64,000 bases of DNA from Ahaetulla prasina (GCF_028640845.1 NC_080543.1:98817825-98881824), one strand, 5' to 3'. Shown: positions 23,037 to 34,269, counted from the stretch's first letter. Made by a program: numbers and translations. Notes: a model not told the origin generated them from the sequence alone.

Positions 23037-23545
23037 TAAATTGCAATGGGATTCAGAGGCTTAACATTGTGGGTGTGAGAATAATAAAATGGAACTCCAT
23101 CTTTAGCCCAGTTTCCATGGATGCAGATAAAGGTTATAGTGGCAGCTGCTAACTAGCTGCCTTTTTCGCTGTGTTTCCGATGTAACCTATATATTTTTAT
23201 GAAAAATATGTGTGCGTATTTCATTTGCTGGCACTAAAAAATGTCTCTCAGAGAACCTAATGTATTCATTCTCCTCAGATGACAAGTTATATGAGTTCAT
23301 CATGTTGAGAACAGCTAAGATCTTTGTAGTACCTTAAAAAGTAATCAGTTCATTGAAGTATGATCTTTCATGGATTATAGACTATTTTTCAAGGTATCTA
23401 TTTAGTAATAGGGAATAGCCCTATAAGCCAAAAATAGAAAGAGTTAGCATGTTACTCAACTCCCAGTAAAGAATGAAATCTGTTGATATAAGCAACTGAT
23501 TGTGATGTATCTTTTACCATCAAAAAGTGGTTTCAGAATTAATTA

Positions 23546-24196
23546 CAGGCAGTCCTTGATTTAGGACCATAATTGGGACCAAAATTTCTGTTGCTAAGGA
23601 CAGTTGTTAAGTGAGTTTTACAACATTTCTTGCCACAGTTGTTAAGTGAATCACTATTTGTTAAGTTAGTAACAGAGTTATTAAGTGAATCTGGTTTCCC
23701 CATTAACTTTGCTTGTCAGAAGGTCGTGAAAGGTGATCACATGACCCTGGCATACTGCAACTGTTAGAAATATGACTCAGTTGCCAAATGTCTGGATTTT
23801 GAGCACATGACCATGGGGATGCTGAAGGGATTCTAATAGGGGTGAAATCCAGCAGGTTCTGACAGGTTCTGAAGAACCAGTAGTGGAAATTTTGAGCAGT
23901 TCGGAGAACTGGTAAATGCCACCTCTGGCTGGCCCCAGAGTGGGGTGGAAATGGAGATTTTGCAATATCCTTCCCCCAGGAGTGAGGAGGGAATGGGGAT
24001 TTTGCAGTATTCTTCCCATGCCACACCCACCAAGCCACACCACACCCACCAAGCCGCCCACCACAGAACTGGTAGTAAAAAAAATGGATTTCACCACTGG
24101 ATCATAAGTTTAAAAAATGGTCCTAAGTCAGTTTTTTCAGTGCTGTTGTGACTTTGATGGTCACTAAACAAATTGTTATAAGTTAAGGACAACATG
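23546..24196. mobile_element. Tigger/pogo-like MITE, interrupted by a hAT MITE
   Basis: The left end CAGGCAGTCCTTGATTTAGG and the right end (complement of CATGTTGTCCTTAACTTATA) are inverted and flanked by TA on each side (23544-23545, 24197-24198). The interior carries repeated TTGTTAAGTGA-type units (near 23600, 23640, 23675). The TA duplication and the CAGG-TCCT termini suggest a Tc1/mariner Tigger-like element. The hAT element at 23837-24099 is inserted in it. Confidence 0.6.
23837..24099. mobile_element. hAT-type MITE (CAGTGGTGAAATCC family)
   Basis: The ends are TAGGGGTGAAATCC and the complement of CAGTGGTGAAATCC, flanked by an imperfect 8-bp duplication (GATTCTAA at 23829-23836, GATCATAA at 24100-24107; 6 of 8 match). 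The interior has CTGGCTGGCCCCAGAGTG and two similar GGGGATTTTGCA-type units. The same family recurs at 30564, 37762 and 50316. It lies inside the Tigger-like MITE. Confidence 0.8.
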
Positions 24197-24199
24197 TAT

Positions 24200-25425
24200 A
24201 GGAACAAAGCAAGATGTCTTGAAACCGCTTTGTTGAAGAAAGTCAGCAAGCTTCTTGTTTACTGTAAGGGGACTATTCCAGGCATCATACACTGTCCATG
24301 CTTTGTGAAAATCATGGGTAATGTAGTCTAAGTGTAAACTTGGTAAGGCTGTTCTACGTCCTATGTGACAAGGCCTTCTACCATTCCTTCATTCTGAGTT
24401 AGGATATATTTGGTTTTCTTTTAAACTGGTCAGCTTTTTACATGACAGTATTTTTTTTCTCTTTTCTTTTCCTTTTCTTTTTTTAGATAGAAGACTCATA
24501 TTCAAATACCCATTCAACCATGAACTGCTTGGGCAGATTACACTAGCAATAGTTTGCTGTTTGGAAAGAATGAGATGGGATAATCTATTTCATAAAATTA
24601 TAATAAAAATCTATTTTAAAAAAGCATATTGGCCAGAAACGTTACAGGAGGAATTATTATCATAAAACCTGCTGCAGTTATGAAAAGTGGACGGAGGGAT
24701 ATTTGTTGCTCGGATTCTTTAGACAATTTAGAATCTCCTTATCATCTTCATTGACTTGAGGCAGAATTTACATAAACGTAGCTTAGAAAACAATAAAAGA
24801 AACAATAAAGCCTACCATAAAACCATGCTACAGAAAGAAAATGCTATCAAATACAATTAAATCGGGATAACAGGCAATATATAAAAGAGGTGCTGGGAAA
24901 AGTCTTTTCCTATTTATTTGCCCTTCCCATGTGCTAGATGATGCTTGAAGAATCCTAACTTTGATTGTGAAACAAGACCTGCCCTGCTCTACTCAATCAA
25001 GTCTCTGAGATAAGTATAATCATCTATCATTATCAATAGTGATGTTGCAGGCTGGTTCTTGTCCAAAGGTATTCAAATATATGTTTTATGATTTTTAAAA
25101 AAATGTGTTTAGAAATGTGCATTCTGTGAGTACACCATTTTTTTTTAAACTGCAGATTTAAACTGCAGCAGGATAAAGAAAGCTTGTGGATTGACAATGT
25201 GTATGGCAGGTTCTATAGTTGATTGATGCATCCATTGAGCTCTGTTTAGAAGTGTGACAAGGTATTGCAGATATTGAATCTGTCTTTCTTCTCCTGTTCA
25301 TGGACCATCCAAGGATTGCATTTCCAGGTTACTATGCCGACTTTTGTACCAATTTATTGTTTTTATTCCTTATTGCATCATCACACATCACACATTGTAT
25401 TGATTGCTTCTCAGTGATGCCCATC
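24200..25425. other. Unannotated stretch
   Basis: I see no gene or familiar repeat, only T- and A-rich runs. Confidence 0.35.
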
Positions 25426-25839
25426 TCAGTGATAACGCCAAAACCAGGCCAAATAAACAAACAAAAAAATGCATGATCTCTGTGGTATGGTTTGAGTGAC
25501 ACTGCTAACAACGGGTTCTTCTTTATTAAAAGTAATAGCACATTTCCGAAGCCATCCACCTGTATTATTGTCGATACAGGAATAACAATATTTAGAAGAA
25601 CCAGACATTTTCACTTCTGCCATATTTTTAATCAGAGGATTTTTGTCTTGCTCCTTGTTTACTGTTGATATTTTCTGGCTGATTGGAGAGGAATGACATT
25701 TTGACAATTTGCTGGAGCAGCAAGCACTGTACAAACAAAAGGTGCTGATGAAAACTGGGAACCCATTATTATGTAAATTGTGGCTGACTAATACCGATTC
25801 CATCTTCCAGTTACCATCCCCGAAACCAGTTTTACTCAA
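25426..25839 (-). other. Unrecognised 137-codon ORF
   Basis: The minus-strand frame has a clean, mixed composition in its second half (MAEVKMSGSSKYCYSCIDNN, GGWLRKCAITFNKEEPVVSS) and no domain I recognise. The last ~20 codons read through a (GTTT)n-like run, suggesting the coding-like part ends near 25485. It may be a decayed gene copy or an unknown transposon peptide; chance cannot be excluded. No clear splice sites or poly(A) tail flank it. Confidence 0.2.
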
Positions 25840-26630
25840 TGATAATAATTTTCATGATTGCAGACTTCAGAGAGATCAGAAATAGGCTTTCATTGTTGCA
25901 TTTATCTACTCTGGGTACTTGACCCTTAATTAAATTTTGAAACTTTTTATACGATAAAGTAAAATACAGCTGACACTTCTCTTTAAGCAATGAGCATCGG
26001 GAAGAAAAGCACCTAACAGGGTAAAGGTATTTCAGTCTTGCATTTATTCAATAGGAATACATCTATCCAGGAGGTATGTCTTCTGAAAATGAGCTTGACA
26101 TTTAAAGCAGATAAAAATGTATTCATTAGATTGATAACACTGTTGTTGCACAAGAATATGGATTTCTACTGTTACTATAACTAAAAACTGCAGACACTCT
26201 GTGGATATATAGAGTATGGATGAACAGATGTACCTACAATATAGCCTATGCTATAAAGAAACTTACTGACAGATTCTAAAAAAAATAATAATCAAAGGCG
26301 GCATTCTTTGGAAGAAACTTGAAAATGGAGATTGTAAAGTCAGAGTGCTCCAAATCAGGTGAGTACAGCTTAAAATTCTTTTTAAAAATGAGTAGAACAT
26401 GAAAACATGACAAGCTACTAAAGTACAATGACATGGCAGGTTTGTTATTTTTTTGTTCTGCTATGTTTGGTGAAATACAAAAAGCCCTTGGGAGTGAAAA
26501 GGTTTATTAAGTAATTAAATAAGTAACTGCAGTATATAAATACATTTCAGGGAGTCAAATTATACATATATACTTCTTCATGTAATAAATGACATCCTCT
26601 ATATTAAATATACATGCTGCAGTCTCTTGC
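25840..26630. other. Unannotated stretch
   Basis: No gene or known repeat seen. Confidence 0.35.
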
Positions 26631-27010
26631 AGAATAGAATAGAATAGAATAGAATAGAATAGAATAGAATAGAATAGAATAGAATAGAATTTTATTGGCC
26701 AAGTGTGATTGGACACACAAGGAATTTGTCTTGGTGCATATGCTCTCAGTGTACATAAAAGAAAAAATACCTTCATCAAGGTACAACAGTTACAACACTT
26801 AATGATAATCATAAGGTACAAATTTAACACTTAATGATACAACACTTAATGATAGTCATAGGCTACAAATAAGCAATCAGGAAACAATATCAATATAAAT
26901 TGTAAGGATACAAGCAACAAAGTTACAGTCATATAGTCATAAGTGGAAGGAGATGGGTGATGGGAACGATGAGAAAATTAATAGTAATGCAGATTTAGCA
27001 AATAGTAAAT
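26631..27010 (-). mobile_element. Rex1-type LINE 3' end with (AGAAT)12 tail
   Basis: A perfect run of 12 AGAAT units (26631-26690) leads into TTTTATTGGCCAAGTGTGAT, the minus-strand 3' end of the Rex1-type LINE. Similarity to the copy at 38157-38420 continues to about 27010, with a small internal duplication of AACACTTAATGAT. The pentamer is the expanded tail of the element. No coding part remains. Confidence 0.8.
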
Positions 27011-27857
27011 ATGCTAGATTATTACATGAAGAATTTTTTTTTCAAGAGGTGGGGATAGGAAGAGTAAGCATCCCAAAATGTGACATTCTCATCTGCAAAG
27101 AGAATTGGTTATACTTATGTCACCACAGTCCACCACTGTCATCTTCTGTATGCTTCCTGTAATTGGGGATTCTGAATAGTTCAGGTTCCTCCAGCTATTG
27201 TTGATTCCAGCTAATATCAAAACAACATGCAAATGAAAGATGAAGGAACTATAGCCAACACCATTCAGAACACTCATTCGCCCCACCGCAAAAATAAAAA
27301 TATTTAATACTATCACTTTCCTTTGTAGTGATGGTTTATGTGAGGCACATCTTACCCAGAGCAATAAAAATACTAAACCCTTATGAAAGTTACTTCTGAA
27401 CAGAGATAACTTGCACTTTGAACATCTTTGGGACCAGTTCAAAATATCAAGATGAGCAATCAAGTCAACTTCTGTTAGGAAATTCTTCTGGACATATAAC
27501 ACATGATAGTGTGAAAGATTATGAGTGTTCCACTTACTGGACTTGAAGGAAGGTCGAAGTGTTTTGAAATCTGACATTTAATATTTATTTGGATATAACA
27601 CATTGCTAAGTATTCAGATCACAGAGCCAATGAACTACAAAAAGTAATTACTAGAGTGGATTTCATGAAGAGTAGAAAGACTATTATGTCACATTAAATA
27701 ACAATTGTATCCTTAATGATGTGTTTGACTATAATACAAACATCTGTCTACTGTTACAGACACTACAATCTACCTTTCTAATTACTCCAGTGGTTTCCTG
27801 TACCCCTGCTAGAATGTTGTATTTTGAAAGACTACTAGGCAAACATTGTGTGTGTGA

Positions 27858-27998
27858 GAGAGAGAGAGGGGTGGGGGGGGAGAGAGAGAGGCAGAGGCAG
27901 GGAGAAGGAAGGGAGGGAGAGAGAAGGAAGGAAGGAAGGAAGGAAGGAAGGAAGGAAGGAAGGAAGGAAGGAAGGAAGGAAGGAAGGAAGGAAGGAAG
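27858..27998. repeat. (GA)n and (GGAA)n microsatellite
   Basis: GA-rich sequence is followed by about 19 copies of GGAA (27923-27998). ORFs with KEGR or PSFL repeats across it are translations of the repeat. Confidence 0.9.
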
Positions 27999-28039
27999 AT
28001 AAAATTAACTGTTGGGCTTCTATAAAATGCATTAGATTC

Positions 28040-28275
28040 TAACAAATTAAAGTAGCAATAGCACTTAGACTTATATACCACTTCATGGTGCTTTACAGCC
28101 CTTTCTAAGCAGTTTACAGACTCAGGATGTTGTTCCCAACAATCTGAATCCTCATTTTATTGACCTTGGAAGGGTGAAAGGCTGAGTCAACTTTGAGCCA
28201 GTCAAGACTGAACTCCTGGCAGCGAGCAGAGTTAGCCTGCAATATTGCTTTCTAACCATGGCTCGCTACTAGAGT
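28040..28275 (-). mobile_element. tRNA-derived SINE with L2/CR1-like 3' end
   Basis: On the minus strand the head TAGCGAGCCATGGTTAGAAA resembles a tRNA A-box region. Then come GTTGACTCAGCCTTTCACCC, TCTGTAAACTGCTTAGAAAG and the 3' end GTATATAAGTCTAAGTGCTA. The same order occurs on the plus strand at 33525-33695. The tail resembles MIR-like SINEs that use L2-type LINEs. About 235 bp long. Confidence 0.7.
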
Positions 28276-28565
28276 AATTCATATTTAAGTCGTACCAATC
28301 AATGAAATTTAGTTTATTCAAACTAATTTAACCTGTTATTAAATTCAGTGGAATTTTAACAAGATATGTACATTAAGATTAGAATCTTGGTCCCTAGGCT
28401 GGTAGTATTATAATAGTAATTATTTCTATGATCAGTTTACCACTTTTGATGATTACCATTTTGGGTAACTATTCTACCCCTTAAATTGACTCTTCAACTA
28501 GCTTGAAAGTAATTATAGAGTACAAAAATAAACACAATCGTTTTATACAGATAAAAGAAAGACAG

Positions 28566-28610
28566 ATGGACACACACAGAGGGGGGGAGGAAGAGAGAGA
28601 GAATAGATAG

Positions 28611-28643
<33 letters not shown>
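28566..28643. repeat. GA-rich microsatellite
   Basis: A mixture of CACA, G-run and GA units ending in a pure GA tract at 28614-28643. Confidence 0.85.
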
Positions 28644-28645
<2 letters not shown>

Positions 28646-28649
28646 CTTT

Positions 28650-30555
28650 TTATCCAATTGACTCTATCATGTTGTGAGATTTTTGAGGACATTTTTCACA
28701 TGAAACCATCTACTAGAAGAGGCACCTTCTCAGTAGTTGCCCTGCCAACATTGTCTTTTCAGAGTTACACTTTAAGCTATAATTAGGAGAGAAAAGCATT
28801 TTTAAGATATGGCTTGGCATTCTTCATGTATGCAGTCATTGTACCATTTAAAATCAGTGAAGCATGAAATGAAATGAAGTTCAAGGTTGAATTTTAGGTT
28901 TTTGATAGTTTAGAATCTTTTGGTGTCAACTAATTTATTTTGTATTATTTCCTGTTGTTTCATAAAGCCCAGGACTTTTCCCTGAGTATACTGCTGAACC
29001 TATAATTGTGTACTGTTTTACTGAACTCATACTTTCATAAGTTAATATTTTGTTCTAATGCCAAACTTATTCAAAACATAGGACATCTGTATATACTTGC
29101 CATATTTTTTGTAATTCAGCTTTTCCAAGCTAATGACCCCAGTTGTGGGCAATTGAAACCCCCATTCCTCTAGGCAGCATGACCCTCTAGGCTGTGTGCG
29201 ATGAACGTTGTGGTGTTACATATTTGAAAAATTGAGGAAGGCCATCCTCATCTATAAAATTATTCTCAATAGACAACAGCCTCAAAGAGGTTGTTACTAT
29301 TTACAATAAATGCATCTGTATTTATCATCCCAAATATTGTACCTATTACATCAATTTTATGAAACTGACAGTAATTCAGCATGTTTTGTTTTTGCTCACG
29401 AAATGACCATTGATTTTGTATGAAATTTGCTTCTGATTGAATGGAGGGGATGTCACTCATACTATTATCTTATGTTCTATAAAGAGGCATCTGAAAAAAG
29501 GAATTAAAAGACCATAAAGCTGTATTTTTCTGCAAAATTGTGTCAAGTTGTGCACTATTCCTACATTAACATCCTAAGGAATAAATTTCCTCTTAGCTGC
29601 AAATTCATTCTTCATAACTCAGAAAGAAATTTGTCCAATTTCTCTTCAGAGCAAGTTCAGGATTTTTCATATTCTCTATGGAACCTTTTCAAGCTAGCTA
29701 ATCCTTGTCGATTGAGTTTAAGCAATCCAACAACCCATATTGTTTTAGGCCAGTTTTATGGGTTATATTTCTTTATGTGAATTTTTGCCATTTTGTGAGC
29801 ACCATGTTATAAAAGAAAAAACCAGTATGAAAGCTTGGGGCAAAGAAAAAGGAAATTGAAAGGCCTGCTTCTTTCAGATTGATATTAATATTAGTTGCAT
29901 ATTTCTAAACAGCACAATTTAAAACAGGACTAGTTCTCCCTCAGTGACTGCTTATAACTCTGATAAGCTTGAAATGAATCTTGATAAGAGACAGACTGGC
30001 TTGCAGATATCAATTTGACTTGAGTGTAACAAAATGCATCTAAGTCAAATTGTCTTGTGCTTGCATTTTCTTTAAATTAGAGCTTGGAGGGAATTTTTGC
30101 AATGCAGATTTTTAAAACTCAGAATATCCAAGACAGTATAAAAGACAGTATATTTGAGGTTATGTATTGGGGGTCTTTTTAGTTACAATGCAAGCTTTCA
30201 ATGGATCTTAAATGGAGAATCACATTACTTAGCATGATTATGGTTGTTCTTCTTTGGATGTGGATTTCTTCAAGCAAAGGTTAGAGTTAGACTGTCATTC
30301 CTTGGGAATACTTTAATCTGGATTTATGCCCTGAGTAGAGGGCTGGACTGACTGATTATCTGATTCTATTATTTTATTAAATAAGGGCCTGGAAAGTTTT
30401 GGATTTTCTCATTGGTAGAAAAGTAACTGATATGCTCATACAATTCCCTAAATATCCTTGTAAGCAATGCTGATATTGTAATTTGAAGGTGAAACCATGA
30501 TATTGCAACTGGAAGGTGAAACCAGTCTTACATCTATTTTCATGTTTTTAATGTT
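28650..30555. other. Unannotated stretch
   Basis: AT-rich, repeat-poor DNA with no ORF I can support as a gene. Confidence 0.35.
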
Positions 30556-30563
30556 GTTGTATC

Positions 30564-31144
30564 CAGTGGTGGAATTCATTTATTTATTTATTTTATTTTA
30601 TTTATTTTGTCATAACAATATACATAAGCATCACACAAAAAGATTATATAGTATATAAACATATATATGAGGAAGTATAAGGAAGTATAAGCATATATAT
30701 ATATAAGAAAAAACAATAGGCAGGAATGGTAGGCATGTTTGTGCTCTTATGCATGCCCCTTATAGTCCTCTTAGGAATGGGGTGAGGTCAATAGTAGATA
30801 GTTTTTGGTTAAAGCTTTTGGGATTATGAGAAGAGACCACAGAGTCAGGTAATGTGTTCCGAGCACTGATAACTCTGTTACAGAAGTCATATTTTCTGCA
30901 ATCTAGATTGAATTCAAATTTTTTTATTACCAGTTCTGTGGGCGTGGCTTGGTGGCTATGGTGTGGTGTGGCTTGATGGGTGTGGCTTGGTGGGCATGGC
31001 AAGGGAAGGATACTGCAAAATCTCCATTCCCACCCTGCTCTGGGGGCAGCCAGAAGTGGTATTTGCCAGTTCTCTGAACTATTCCAAATTTCTACTACCA
31101 CCAGTTTTCCAGAACCTGTCAGAACCTGCTGAATAGCACCCCTG
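30564..31144. mobile_element. hAT-type MITE interrupted by LINE family A
   Basis: The outer ends are CAGTGGTGGAATTC and the complement of CAGGGGTGCTATTC. A perfect 8-bp duplication GTTGTATC is at 30556-30563 and 31145-31152. After removing the LINE, the MITE is about 250 bp and aligns with the copies at 37762 and 50316. Confidence 0.85.
30579..30912 (-). mobile_element. LINE family A insertion inside a hAT MITE
   Basis: The A-rich tail (TTTATTTATTTATTTTATTT on the plus strand) and 3' UTR are followed by the C-terminal end of the family A ORF (KYDFCNRV, LPDSVVSSHNPKSFNQKLST), ending at 30760. The insertion is flanked by GAATTCA on both sides (near 30572 and 30909), a short LINE target duplication. 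It is 5'-truncated to about 330 bp. Confidence 0.8.
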
Positions 31145-31152
31145 GTTGTATC

Positions 31153-32435
31153 TGTGTAAAAGTTTTGCAAATTACAGTCTCCCTGGCTCCCTCACTGAAT
31201 TCTCCCTCCCTCTCTCTCTCTCTCCCTCCCTCTCTGAAACAAGAATATTTTATACTTTGAGGCAAATTTAGCTCTCTTAAGGGACCCAGGCCTCAAAGCC
31301 TCAAAATATAGCCGATGGGACATCTGCAAAAAGGTTATTTTCTTTGGCATTCCTGATCACAACTGCTTCGTTTGTTATTCTGCTCCATGTAGCTGTTAAG
31401 CTGTACATAGCTTAAGAATGTAAGTTACTTAGAATGAAAACTATAATGTTGTTGCCCTTTGGATTCTGTATATGCAGGATTTTAAATAAATACTGGGTCA
31501 ACACAGTTCTGTCTTGAAACAAAAGGCCTTTCATTATTGGATTAAGTTAACCTTCAGCATCCCTAGGTACCTTTTTTATATTCCAGGAATCTATTACTCC
31601 TGCCCTCTGATCATCTGTATTGCAGATCCTGGGAAATTTTGCAGGTCTCTTGTTTTCTGTATTACTATATGCAGGGTTTATAAACTGAAACCAAGATTGT
31701 CTCTGACAGTTAAGCTAATGCCAGAGAAAAGTTTTACTTATTTGGTCATTTCATCAAAAAACAGAAACTGTGTCAGTGTTTTATATCTCTAAAATCAAAT
31801 GAACGATTTATATGTAGCAAAACCTCACTAGACTGATAGGCCTAGAGTATTCACCAATATTTACAAACGGTCTTTTGGTTTTGTTACACTTGTGAAATGA
31901 ATAATTTGTATGCTGATCTTTAGGATGGTCTTATCTATAAATTAAGAGAAGGTGGGTTTAATTAAGATTGTTTAATTAAGGTTGATGTCTTTAGCCTCCA
32001 AACAAGTGCCTGAAATGTCTTTCAAGACATAGAACCATAAATAATGTAGAAACTAAGAAGAAGGAACATTTACAGTTCCCTCCCAATGAAGCTTGCTGAT
32101 CAAAAACTAGAATTAGCAACAAAATGCCAGACTTAATAGCTTAATTCAAACAGATAAACTAGAAAAAGAGAAGTTAGCCTTGCCTCTGGGAATGGAGAAT
32201 TCCCTAAGAAAAATCATTGACTATACCAATTGGAGAAGGTTACCATTTGATGGGCCATACCAATTAAAGTTCTAAATGCAATGCATGATTCTATGACATG
32301 ATGCCCCTTTTTCCACATTGGTATGGAACCGCTAACCAAATTGACTACACATAAAAGCAATAGCAGGATTATCCATAATGTACATGAAACCCAACCCAAA
32401 TTTGTTTACAGTTGCACATCTTTGCACGCGCATAT

Positions 32436-32436
<1 letters not shown>
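31153..32436. other. Unannotated stretch
   Basis: Apart from a TCTC/TCCC tract at about 31200-31237, no gene or familiar repeat is visible. Confidence 0.35.

Positions 32437-32481
<45 letters not shown>
32437..32481. repeat. (CA)n microsatellite
   Basis: An uninterrupted CA dinucleotide tract of about 22 units. Confidence 0.95.
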
Positions 32482-32483
<2 letters not shown>

Positions 32484-32513
32484 TCAAGAAATCAAACTGA
32501 AAATAAATAAGCC

Positions 32514-32682
32514 ACTCTAAATTATGGAGTAGGGCTATAGAACGCCACGTAAGGGATACATAACACGTAAGGGATACATTATACATATCAAGGTATAATG
32601 TGGAATTGTTTAATGAAAGGAAAAGTAGCTTGTTATGTATCCCTTACGTGGCGTTCTATAGCCCTACTCCATAATTTAGAGT
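32514..32682. repeat. Perfect 52-bp inverted repeat with a 65-bp loop
   Basis: The arms are 32514-32565 and 32631-32682. I checked them base by base and they are exact reverse complements over 52 nt, with no extension on either side. The left arm's last 16 bases are partly repeated in the loop (CGTAAGGGATACAT twice). The loop has a smaller hairpin (CATTATA at 32577-32583, TATAATG at 32594-32600). I see no clear target duplication, so this does not look like a standard MITE. Confidence 0.9.
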
Positions 32683-33059
32683 AATGGAGATAAATGTTTA
32701 TGTAAACATCCATGTTTGACACTATTTTATGCAATAGAAGTAAACCCTGTCTAAATTAAATATGTAATTATGGAACTACAAATAAATAAATAAAATTGAC
32801 CAATATACTTAATATAATCATTTGTAAGTATTTCATCATCTTCTGTCCCACCATGTTAAAACAATTACAATTTAGTGGCAACGTTTGGATGAGTATATGA
32901 AGGTTTGCAGCTTTGCATGGACCCCCCCACCACCACCATTCCTAAATTGGTGTCTCAAGTGTGCTCCCTTGGAATGATGGTAGTTATCACAACTGAACAT
33001 CTCTAAAACATTTACTTGGAGGCCTGTATTCAGTCATAGAAATGCATTAATACCCCAAT

Positions 33060-33270
33060 CAAGGAACTGCCAACTCAGACAAGCAACCTAACAGTAAGTA
33101 ATAGCCTAATCAAGAACTATTAAGAACATTTCCACAAAACTAACAGGACAAGATACTTGTACATAAAGAACAAACCCCGTTCCCTTCTAGCACTGATGAT
33201 GTTACCTAGTTGGGTAATGAAACATCTGCAAGAAAGCAGCCAAGCTCAGAGAGTTCCAAGGACCCTATAA
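33060..33270 (+). mobile_element. Penelope-like element terminal fragment
   Basis: The sequence includes CACTGATGATGTTACCTAGT, GAAACATCTGCAAGAA and CAGCCAAGCTCAGAGAG. These match the inverted pair at 54843-54957. In squamate genomes this block is repetitive, and its hammerhead-like core fits the terminal repeats of Penelope-like elements. It is non-coding; the boundaries are approximate. Confidence 0.5.
33193..33222 (+). ncRNA. Hammerhead-ribozyme-like motif
   Basis: CTGATGA (33193-33199) is followed by GTTACC, a short loop, GGTAA, and then GAAA (33219-33222). This is the order of the hammerhead core: CUGAUGA, stem II, GAAA. Stem II has five Watson-Crick pairs (TTACC with GGTAA), but the positions next to the core are U-U and G-U, so it is imperfect. 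I cannot establish stems I and III, so activity is doubtful. Confidence 0.35.
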
Positions 33271-33324
33271 ATGCATTAATCTTGGTGACACCAGAATATA
33301 AAGTATCTTCATATCACATAGATA

Positions 33325-33400
33325 TTAATATTTATTTATTTAAAATATTTATACAGTCACCTTCTTCTAACCAACTCTGAGTGGCTCACAATGGTCTTTG
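33325..33400 (-). mobile_element. Short L2/CR1-type LINE 3' end
   Basis: AATATTTATTTATTTAAAAT is followed by CCAACTCTGAGTGGCTCACA, resembling CR1/L2-type 3' ends of the minus strand. Only about 75 bp are present. Confidence 0.45.
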
Positions 33401-33524
33401 GAAGATTGCAACATTGTTTTTATCTTGTTCAGATTAGACCATTGGTATCTTAACATCCTTTTGATGTCAAAACTGATCCAAGGAAGACGTATGCCTCTGA
33501 ATGCCACAGGAATATATGAGCTGT

Positions 33525-33695
33525 AGTGGCACAGTGGTTAGAATGTAGTATTGCTGGCTGACTCTGCTCACTGCCAAGAATTCAATCCTGACCAGCTCAA
33601 GGTTGACTCGGCCTTCCATTCTTCCTAGATTGTAAACCGCTTAGAGCTGGCTGTAAAGCACTGTGAAGTGATATATAAGCATAAGTGCTATTTCT
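33525..33695 (+). mobile_element. tRNA-derived SINE with L2/CR1-like 3' end
   Basis: The head GTGGCACAGTGGTTAGAATG resembles a tRNA A box. CAAGGTTGACTCGGCCTTCC, TGTAAACCGCTTAGAGCTGG and GATATATAAGCATAAGTGCT follow in the order of the SINE at 28040-28275. An internal part is deleted relative to that copy. Confidence 0.7.
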
Positions 33696-33916
33696 ATTCT
33701 CTCCCAATGAAGTTCTTGTGCTTATCTTTGAAATCCATTGGACATTTTTGTGGGTGATTTTCTAAATTTTATTCCTGAAAAGAAAAGCTGAAGAGCTGGG
33801 AACCTGCCACTGTTCTGTATCATAATTGTCAGCCGGTCTGACACCCCTTTCCTACTTTCTGGTGATAAAAAGCAGGGCCTTCATGCAGATCAGTTTCCTG
33901 AAGCAACGTCTTAGCT

Positions 33917-34072
33917 CAGGGCTGTCCAAACTTGGCCCTTTGAAGAATGGTGGACTTCAACTCCCAGAATTCCCCAGCCAGCATGAGCTATAAACATGAG
34001 CAAGTTGCTTGCTGGGGAATTCTGGGAGTTGAAGTCCACCACTCTTCAAGGGGCCAAGTTTGGACATCCCTG
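33917..34072. mobile_element. Palindromic hAT-type MITE
   Basis: A 156-bp element made almost entirely of two inverted arms of about 68 nt. Its ends are CAGGGCTGTCCAAACTTGG and the complement of CAGGGATGTCCAAACTTGG. The interior contains CTTCAACTCCCAGAATTCC and its complement. A perfect 8-bp duplication TCTTAGCT lies at 33909-33916 and 34073-34080. Its transcript would fold into a long hairpin. Confidence 0.9.
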
Positions 34073-34269
34073 TCTTAGCTGATGTGTTAACTGAACTCAG
34101 TTGAAGAATGGTGGCTTTCTATCGTATCTCTCCACATGACTTTTGCCTGGGCAGTGTTGCTTTTCTTTTGTTCTTAAATCATGGGATTAGTGTTATGGGA
34201 AAATCCTTAAACACAGCTCGCATGTGAAGACCGTGCGGGTGCGGGTGTATATATGTATGTAGCTGCAGT

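Noticed and set aside
27089..27577. 162-codon minus-strand ORF
   Set aside because: No recognisable domain, uneven composition, and no splice or retrocopy signals. Its length is notable, but I cannot support a gene.
27848..28081. KEGR- and PSFL-repeat ORFs
   Set aside because: Translations of the GGAA microsatellite.
33917..34072. Long hairpin considered as a microRNA gene
   Set aside because: The 8-bp target duplication and CAG termini show that it is a palindromic hAT MITE. It could still give small RNAs, but nothing here shows that.
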